Positions 29,846 to 34,728 of a DNA stretch of 34,728 nt are shown in pieces; within the stretch, counting starts at the first letter, position 1, and every line of letters begins with the position of its first letter. The position numbers were made by a program, and so were the translations under genes. A model generated the notes under the pieces. That model was not told the DNA's origin. It worked only from the letters and a program-made list of their open reading frames with translations, and made no database searches. The stretch comes from Psychrobacter sp. UBA5136 (GTDB taxonomy: Bacteria; Pseudomonadota; Gammaproteobacteria; Pseudomonadales; Moraxellaceae), in assembly GCF_002414005.1 (NCBI RefSeq), contig NZ_DHYG01000040.1, positions 1 to 34,728 of the forward strand, read 5' to 3'.

Positions 29846-30571
29846 ATGTCTGACAAAAACCCGCGTTACTCTCGTATCTTGCTAAAACTTTCCGGCGAAG
29901 CCTTAGCCGGTGGCAAAGAGATGGGGATTGATACCGAAGTGCTCGATAAGATGAGCTTGTCTATCGCCCACTTGCGCGGACTTGGGGTACAAGTCGGTAT
30001 CGTCGTTGGCGGTGGCAATTTGTATCGCGGCGCCCAGTTGCAACAAGAAGGTTTGGTCGGCCGCGTCACTGGTGACCAAATGGGCATGCTAGCGACGGTG
30101 ATGAATGGCCTAGCGATGCGTGATGCGCTTGAGCGCCGCAATATCAAAACACGTTTGATGTCAGCCTTGCCAATTGGCGAAGTCACTGAAAGCTATAGCA
30201 GCCGAAATGCCATTCGTTATCTTAAAAATGGCGAAGTGTGTATTTTTGTCGCGGGCACGGGTAATCCGTTCTTTACCACCGATACTGCTGCTTGCTTACG
30301 CGGTATCGAAATCGAGGCAGGCTTAATTTTGAAAGCCACCAAAGTGGATGGCGTTTACGATAAAGACCCAAGCTTACATGCCGATGCCAAAAAATATGAC
30401 GGCTTAACCTTTGATGAAGTGCTTGAGCAAAAGCTCGGCGTCATGGATTTAACGGCGATTGCCTTATGCCGTGAGCATAATGTGCCGCTGCAAGTGTTTG
30501 ATATGACTAAGCCTAATGCGTTATTAAACGTCATTATGGGCGAAAATGAAGGCACCCGCGTTTATCATTAA
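29846..30571 (+). CDS. pyrH: Uridylate (UMP) kinase
   Basis: Phosphorylates UMP to UDP in pyrimidine nucleotide synthesis; cytoplasmic hexamer of the amino-acid-kinase fold. The 241-residue length is standard. Motifs seen: LLKLSGEALAGG (about 12-23), VGIVVGGGNLYRG, GDQMGMLATVMNGLAMRDALE, FVAGTGNPFFTTDTAA and KATKVDGVYDKDP. AAGGTG is 6 nt before ATG29846. frr follows 118 nt later, as in most bacteria, though rpsB and tsf, which often precede pyrH, are replaced here by rimO. Confidence 0.98.
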   Translation: MSDKNPRYSRILLKLSGEALAGGKEMGIDTEVLDKMSLSIAHLRGLGVQVGIVVGGGNLYRGAQLQQEGLVGRVTGDQMGMLATVMNGLAMRDALERRNIKTRLMSALPIGEVTESYSSRNAIRYLKNGEVCIFVAGTGNPFFTTDTAACLRGIEIEAGLILKATKVDGVYDKDPSLHADAKKYDGLTFDEVLEQKLGVMDLTAIALCREHNVPLQVFDMTKPNALLNVIMGENEGTRVYH

Positions 30572-30659
30572 GCGCACATTTTATGATTAATTGGATAAAA
30601 GATCACTGATATCATAAGTGTCAGTAATTTAATGATTTATACCTAACAGCAATGAATGA

Positions 30660-30677
30660 TTTATCGATAACGATAAA
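30660..30677 (+). repeat. Hairpin directly upstream of the frr ribosome binding site
   Basis: TTTATCG (30660-30666) and CGATAAA (30671-30677) form a perfect 7-bp stem with loop ATAA, ending one base before the TAAGGA ribosome binding site (30678-30683). A 10-bp direct repeat AATGATTTAT (30631-30640 and 30655-30664) overlaps it. Confidence 0.6.
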
Positions 30678-30689
30678 TAAGGATACATG

Positions 30690-31244
30690 ATGATTAAAGA
30701 AATTAAGCAAGACGGCGAAGCACGCATGCAAAAAACCTTGGAAGCGCTTGAGACGACTTTTAGCAAAGTACGTACCGGACGCGCGCATCCAGGCATGCTA
30801 TCAGGCGTTATGGTTAGCTATTACGGCGCCGATACGCCGCTAAATCAAGTTGCCAGTATCAACGTCGAAGATTCGCGCACGTTACTGGTTCAGCCATTTG
30901 AGCGTACCATGGTGCAAGCGATTGATAAAGCCATTCGTGAAGCGGACTTGGGCCTAAACCCAATGACCGCTGACGTGATTCGTGTACCGATGCCAGCGCT
31001 GACCGAAGACACGCGCCGCGATATGCAAAAGCTTGCCCGCAGTGAAGCGGAAAGCAGCCGCGTTTCTATCCGTAATATCCGCCGCGATATGATGAATGAT
31101 ATTAAAGAGTTGGCAAAAGAAAAAGAAATCTCAGAAGATGACGAGCGCCGCGCCAGTGATGATATCCAAAAAATCACCGACAAATATATCGAAACCATTG
31201 ATAGCCGCCTCAGCAAAAAAGAAAGCGTCTTGATGGAAGTGTAA
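30690..31244 (+). CDS. frr: Ribosome recycling factor
   Basis: Splits post-termination ribosomes together with EF-G. Two adjacent ATGs occur at 30687 and 30690. AAGGA (30679-30683) is 3 nt from the first and 6 nt from the second, so the second is chosen, giving 184 residues (family about 185). Motifs: FSKVRTGRAHPGML, NQVASINVED, TLLVQPFE, AIREADLGLNP, and the long C-terminal helices RRDMQKLARSEAESSRVSIRN and RRASDDIQKITDKYI, forming the three-helix tRNA-like domain. Downstream of pyrH. Confidence 0.98.
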   Translation: MIKEIKQDGEARMQKTLEALETTFSKVRTGRAHPGMLSGVMVSYYGADTPLNQVASINVEDSRTLLVQPFERTMVQAIDKAIREADLGLNPMTADVIRVPMPALTEDTRRDMQKLARSEAESSRVSIRNIRRDMMNDIKELAKEKEISEDDERRASDDIQKITDKYIETIDSRLSKKESVLMEV

Positions 31245-31297
31245 ACGTTTTTTTCTCTTTCATTAGAATTGGCGCGCGAGAACTATCCTGTCTTAAA

Positions 31298-31330
31298 AAA
31301 CAGTCAATGCTAAGTGGTGATTGGCTGTTT
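31298..31330 (+). terminator. Terminator-like hairpin after frr
   Basis: AAACAGTCAAT (31298-31308) pairs with ATTGGCTGTTT (31320-31330), with one G-U pair and an 11-nt loop. The T-run is short, so termination may be partial, letting uppS be read from upstream. Confidence 0.55.
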
Positions 31331-31396
31331 ATTGCCGTATAAAAATCACGCTCTTATTTTGCTATAAGCCCTTTATCAAATTTTTTTGATGGGGTT

Positions 31397-32248
31397 ATGT
31401 CGTTAATAAAACGATGGCAAATAGGAATATCTTTGACAGGCGATAGCGCGCGTCTCATTACTTTATCTAAAACACAAGCAAGTCAGCCTATGTCTATTTC
31501 AGATGCTTCAGCTTCCGCTCTTCTTCCTCGGCACATTGCCGTCATTATGGATGGCAATAACCGCTACGGTAAAATCCATCAGTTAGGCAAAGGTCAGGGG
31601 CATATCGCTGGCAAAGATGCGCTAGACCCTATTGTCGAATACTGCGTTGGGGCGGGTATTGAAGTCTTAACGGTGTTTGCATTTTCTAGTGAGAATTGGC
31701 AACGTCCGCCAAGTGAAGTGGCTCTGCTCATGCAACTCTTAAGCTTAACCATCAATGAGCAAATGCCGCGGATGCAAAAGTATCACATTCGCTTGCGTTT
31801 TATCGGTGATCGCAGCCAATTGAGTGAAGAGTTGCAAGCTTTAATGGCGGATGCGGAAGCAAAAACCGCTGACTATGAAGCAATGACCTTGGTTATCGCC
31901 ATCAGCTATGGCGGTCAATGGGATATTGCTCACGCCGCCAGAGAATTAGCACAGCAAGTAGAGGCGGGGCAATTACGAGCTGAAGATATTAATAAAGAAA
32001 TGCTTGGCGGATATGTGCAATTAGCCGATGCGCCAGCGGTCGATATGCTGATACGCACGGGCGGCGAATATCGTTTGTCCAATTTCCTATTATGGCAATC
32101 TGCTTATGCCGAATTGTTTTTTACCCAAACCCTATGGCCTGATTTTAAAGTCGCAGAGCTTGCTGCGATGATAACAGAGTTTGCCCAGCGTCAACGCCGC
32201 TTTGGCAAAACCAGCGAACAAGTGGTGACAGAGCAGCAGACACATTAA
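31397..32248 (+). CDS. uppS: Undecaprenyl diphosphate synthase (cis-prenyltransferase)
   Basis: Condenses isopentenyl diphosphate with farnesyl diphosphate to make the C55 carrier for peptidoglycan and O-antigen. The conserved P-loop aspartate is Asp52 (IMDGNNRYGK). FAFSSENWQRPPSEV, LVIAISYGGQWDI, DMLIRTGGEYRLSNFLLWQSAYAE and FTQTLWPDF are further family motifs. The usual DGNGRWA is DGNNRYG here. From ATG31397 the protein has 283 residues. From ATG31490 it has 252, the normal family size, which removes a 31-residue tail. GGGG just before ATG31397 is too close (2 nt) to be a good ribosome binding site, and 31490 has none, so the start is undecided. dxr, two genes on, makes isoprenoid precursors for it. 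Confidence 0.95.
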   Translation: MSLIKRWQIGISLTGDSARLITLSKTQASQPMSISDASASALLPRHIAVIMDGNNRYGKIHQLGKGQGHIAGKDALDPIVEYCVGAGIEVLTVFAFSSENWQRPPSEVALLMQLLSLTINEQMPRMQKYHIRLRFIGDRSQLSEELQALMADAEAKTADYEAMTLVIAISYGGQWDIAHAARELAQQVEAGQLRAEDINKEMLGGYVQLADAPAVDMLIRTGGEYRLSNFLLWQSAYAELFFTQTLWPDFKVAELAAMITEFAQRQRRFGKTSEQVVTEQQTH

Positions 32249-32316
32249 GAGAATTTTGGGCAATTATAGCTTTAAAAATCATTGGTTAAGGGGCGCTAGC
32301 ATTTTAAATTACACTT

Positions 32317-32404
32317 GTTTGGTCAATGATAAGCTGCTTTAATTAACGTTAATCATGATTAATGGGCTATTATAGGGCGCTGTTATGATAGATTTTGACC
32401 AAAC
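32317..32404 (+). promoter_or_regulatory. Inverted repeat and candidate promoter upstream of cdsA
   Basis: GTTTGGTCAA (32317-32326) and TTGACCAAAC (32395-32404) are perfect 10-bp arms 68 nt apart. Between them is an AT-rich near-palindrome centred on TCATGA (about 32350-32361). The right arm contains TTGACC (32395-32400), a plausible -35, with TATAAG 15 nt further on. An operator or a long RNA stem are both possible. Confidence 0.4.
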
Positions 32405-32432
32405 ATTCTTCGTTATATAAGGCTCGATAAAT

Positions 32433-33242
32433 ATGTGGCAACGAATTAAGACGGCAATTGTTCTCATTATTATCGTTGGTGTGGCAATGTTTGCGAGCCA
32501 AACGCCCATTTTAATTGCGCCACTGTTGGTATTTGGTGCCATAATTGCGGCTTACGAGTGGACCAAGCTGATGCCAAAATGGCGCCAGCCTGCGCTATTT
32601 GTGCTGCTGGTTTTGGCACTGACTGTCATATCGCTTGTGTTTAAAATCACATGGCTGTTTTGGTGGGCGGCGTCTTTAATCCTTTGGCTGATGGCAATAT
32701 CTTGGGTTCGAGCTTTTCCCACGCACACCAAATGGTATGGTAAAAAGCTTGCATGGATGGGCGCTATCATATTAACGGCTGCCATTACGGCCATGTTTTA
32801 CTTATGGCAGCTGTCAGCATGGTGGCTGCTTTATGTATTCTTATTGGTATGGTGTGCCGATAGCGGTGCTTACTTTGTTGGGCGTAAGCTTGGTCGGCGC
32901 AAAATGGCACCGAAAGTCTCACCCAATAAAAGCATGGAAGGGCTAGCGGGCGGCCTAGTCACGGGTTTGCTCCTTGTCATCGGAATCAGCGTCTTTAAGC
33001 TCCAACTGACTGGCGTACCATTGATCGCCTTTGTCGCATTATCGGCATTAACGATTTTAGCTTCTGTACTTGGTGATTTGTTTGAGTCTATGCTCAAGCG
33101 CCGCGCTGACGTCAAAGACTCTGGCACCATTTTGCCGGGGCATGGCGGGATACTTGATCGTATCGACTCACTACTGTCTGCCACGCCGATATTTGCCCTT
33201 GGTTTTTGGGCAATACAATACTTCGGTTTGATTACCATATAA
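32433..33242 (+). CDS. cdsA: Phosphatidate cytidylyltransferase (CDP-diacylglycerol synthase)
   Basis: Inner-membrane enzyme that makes CDP-diacylglycerol from phosphatidic acid and CTP, the branch point to all phospholipids including the phosphatidylglycerol used by the cardiolipin synthase at 0.8-2.4 kb. The 269-residue protein has about seven to eight hydrophobic helices. The family signature at the C-terminus reads SMLKRRADVKDSG (from Ser219, Asp229) and PGHGGILDRIDS (His237). DSGAYFVGRKLGRRKMAPKVSPNKS is the conserved central loop. ATG32433 has no strong ribosome binding site. Between uppS and dxr, the usual gammaproteobacterial order. Confidence 0.96.
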   Translation: MWQRIKTAIVLIIIVGVAMFASQTPILIAPLLVFGAIIAAYEWTKLMPKWRQPALFVLLVLALTVISLVFKITWLFWWAASLILWLMAISWVRAFPTHTKWYGKKLAWMGAIILTAAITAMFYLWQLSAWWLLYVFLLVWCADSGAYFVGRKLGRRKMAPKVSPNKSMEGLAGGLVTGLLLVIGISVFKLQLTGVPLIAFVALSALTILASVLGDLFESMLKRRADVKDSGTILPGHGGILDRIDSLLSATPIFALGFWAIQYFGLITI

Positions 33243-33391
33243 AAACACTAAGAAGTTGAGTTAAAAATTTCTAGGGCTTGCTTATTTAATACAGTCGGCT
33301 CAACTCTTGTTATTAAACTAAGTTAATGCGCTAGCGTTACTTACTACTTTCTTTTATTTTCCATTTAATTTTCACTGTATTATAGGCACCG

Positions 33392-34600
33392 ATGGTTATG
33401 ACCCAACGCATCGCCGTATTAGGCGCGACAGGCTCGATTGGCGATAGCACGTTAGCAATTTTAGCGGCGCAACCTCAGCTTTATAAAGTTTATGCCTTAT
33501 CAGGGTATCAGCGTTTAGACAAACTGTTTGCGCTTTGCCAGCAGTTTTTGCCCAGACGCGTTGGTGTGCCAACAGCAGCGGTGGATGATTTTGCCGAGCG
33601 CCTTAACGCCGCAGGTCTTGATATCGATGTGGTCGGCGGCGCAGCAGGTCTGGTTGATATTGCAACCGACTCGCAAACTGACACCGTTGTTGCGGCAATT
33701 GTAGGCGCAGCTGGTCTGCCTTCCACCTTAGCAGCAGCTCGCGCAGGTAAGCGTATTTTGCTGGCCAATAAAGAAGCATTGGTCATGGCAGGGAAGGTGA
33801 TGATTAATGCGGTTAAAACGCATCACGCTACTTTGCTGCCGCTTGACTCCGAACATAACGCGATTTTCCAGTGTTTGCCCTTTGCCATTCAGCAAGACAG
33901 TAGCCAAATCCATCAATCAAACCATGGTGTCCGTAAGCTATGGCTAACGGCATCTGGTGGACCGTTTTTACAGCAATCGTTTGCGCAGATGCAGCAAGCA
34001 AGCGTTGCTGAAGCCGTTAATCATCCAAATTGGTCGATGGGTCAAAAAATATCGGTCGACTCAGCAACGATGATGAATAAAGGGCTTGAGCTCATCGAAG
34101 CTTGTCATTTATTTGATTTGAGTGAGGATAAGATAAATGTGGTCATTCATCCACAAAGTATCATTCACTCAATGGTAGAATATAGCGACGGCAGCTTTTT
34201 AGCGCAGCTTGGCAGTCCAGATATGAAGACGCCGATTGCCCATGCGCTTAGCTATCCTGAGCGTATCGACAGCGGCTCGCAGCCATTGGATTTGTTTGCC
34301 CTAAGTGGCTTAGAGTTTATTAAACCAGATCTACAAAAATTTGCTTGTTTGCGTCTGGCGCGTCAAGCGATGCAAGCGGGCACGCAAGCAACCATTATAT
34401 TAAATGCCGCCAATGAGATTGCAGTAGCAGCCTTTTTAAATAGGCAAATTCGCCTCACTGATATTGCTGAGATTAATGCGCAAGCACTGGACGAGATACA
34501 AGTGCCAGTATTAGCTGAGACGGCAGATATAGAGGATATTTTAGCGATTGATAAAATTGCCCGTCTGCATACTGATACGTTGGTGACAAAGCTGGCATAA
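33392..34600 (+). CDS. dxr: 1-deoxy-D-xylulose 5-phosphate reductoisomerase
   Basis: Converts DXP to 2-C-methyl-D-erythritol 4-phosphate with NADPH, the committed step of the MEP isoprenoid pathway feeding uppS. The 402-residue protein has the NADPH motif GATGSIGDST (11-20), LLANKEALVMAG, metal ligands Asp152 and Glu154 (LPLDSEHNAIFQ) and Glu233 (KGLELIEA), TASGGPF, NHPNWSMGQKISVDSATMMN, and HPQSIIHSMVEY. The ligand positions equal E. coli Asp150, Glu152 and Glu231 with an offset of two, so ATG33392 or ATG33398 is the correct start. Neither has a strong ribosome binding site. In related genomes rseP and bamA follow. Confidence 0.98.
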   Translation: MVMTQRIAVLGATGSIGDSTLAILAAQPQLYKVYALSGYQRLDKLFALCQQFLPRRVGVPTAAVDDFAERLNAAGLDIDVVGGAAGLVDIATDSQTDTVVAAIVGAAGLPSTLAAARAGKRILLANKEALVMAGKVMINAVKTHHATLLPLDSEHNAIFQCLPFAIQQDSSQIHQSNHGVRKLWLTASGGPFLQQSFAQMQQASVAEAVNHPNWSMGQKISVDSATMMNKGLELIEACHLFDLSEDKINVVIHPQSIIHSMVEYSDGSFLAQLGSPDMKTPIAHALSYPERIDSGSQPLDLFALSGLEFIKPDLQKFACLRLARQAMQAGTQATIILNAANEIAVAAFLNRQIRLTDIAEINAQALDEIQVPVLAETADIEDILAIDKIARLHTDTLVTKLA

Positions 34601-34728
34601 AGGTAATAGTTCCTAGTTGTTTAATAAAAGATATTTGATAAATGCTGGGCGCAAACCTTATTAAAAGTTGTGCTAAGTACGGACATTGATAAAAAGTGCT
34701 AAAAGAGAACCCCACTCTCAACTTTAAA
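34601..34728. other. Window edge after dxr, no gene seen
   Basis: AT-rich sequence with no terminator hairpin and no convincing start codon with ribosome binding site. The next gene of this conserved cluster (rseP in many relatives) would begin beyond the window. Confidence 0.4.

Overview
The window looks like a chromosomal core segment of a gammaproteobacterium of the family Moraxellaceae, most probably Psychrobacter or a close relative. This is an inference from moderate, AT-leaning base composition, AT-rich intergenic DNA, the protein sequences, and the gene order rimO-pyrH-frr-uppS-cdsA-dxr. No database search was possible. Nothing resembles a phage, an insertion sequence or a CRISPR array, and no gene is clearly broken.

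Layout. Positions 1-500: two tRNA genes on the minus strand (Val-UAC then Asp-GUC) with a near-consensus promoter and a terminator. 0.7-6.4 kb: cardiolipin synthase, a Sel1-repeat tail-anchored protein, waaA (Kdo transferase) and rsmE (16S rRNA m3U1498 methyltransferase). 6.7-11.1 kb: a three-gene ferric-iron ABC importer (lipoprotein binding protein, fused two-domain permease, ATPase). 11.1-12.1 kb, minus strand: cmoM-like tRNA wobble-uridine methyltransferase. 12.4-14.0 kb: a lipoprotein lipase/esterase with its own promoter and terminator. 14.4-17.2 kb: gyrA behind a long, structured leader. 17.4-19.8 kb: two tandem RarD-type transporters. 20.0-22.3 kb: a glutathione S-transferase, a small membrane protein and ribonuclease Z. 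22.3-24.4 kb: a P-loop ATPase (DUF815-like, minus strand) divergent from a eukaryotic-type protein kinase. 24.4-24.7 kb: tRNA-Leu(UAG). 24.8-27.9 kb, minus strand: an ntrB-ntrC two-component system. 28.0-34.6 kb: rimO, pyrH, frr, uppS, cdsA and dxr, covering translation, pyrimidine, undecaprenyl, phospholipid and isoprenoid functions.

The genes fall into recognisable groups. Envelope and lipid synthesis is covered by cls, waaA, uppS, cdsA and dxr. Translation and RNA maturation is covered by the tRNAs, rsmE, cmoM, rimO, frr and rnz. Iron import and nitrogen regulation each form one unit.

The most unusual signal is not a gene. Many gene junctions carry short tandem direct repeats of 14-17 bp, with a different sequence and period at each locus. 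Several start at or overlap a stop codon, and one contains the start codon of the iron permease. In-frame versions occur inside two coding regions. Other points worth a second look are a cls gene whose best ribosome binding site precedes an AUA codon, a tandem rarD pair with a terminator upstream of each copy, mutually exclusive hairpins in the gyrA leader, nested inverted repeats before pyrH and cdsA, and a kinase with HND and DFA motifs.
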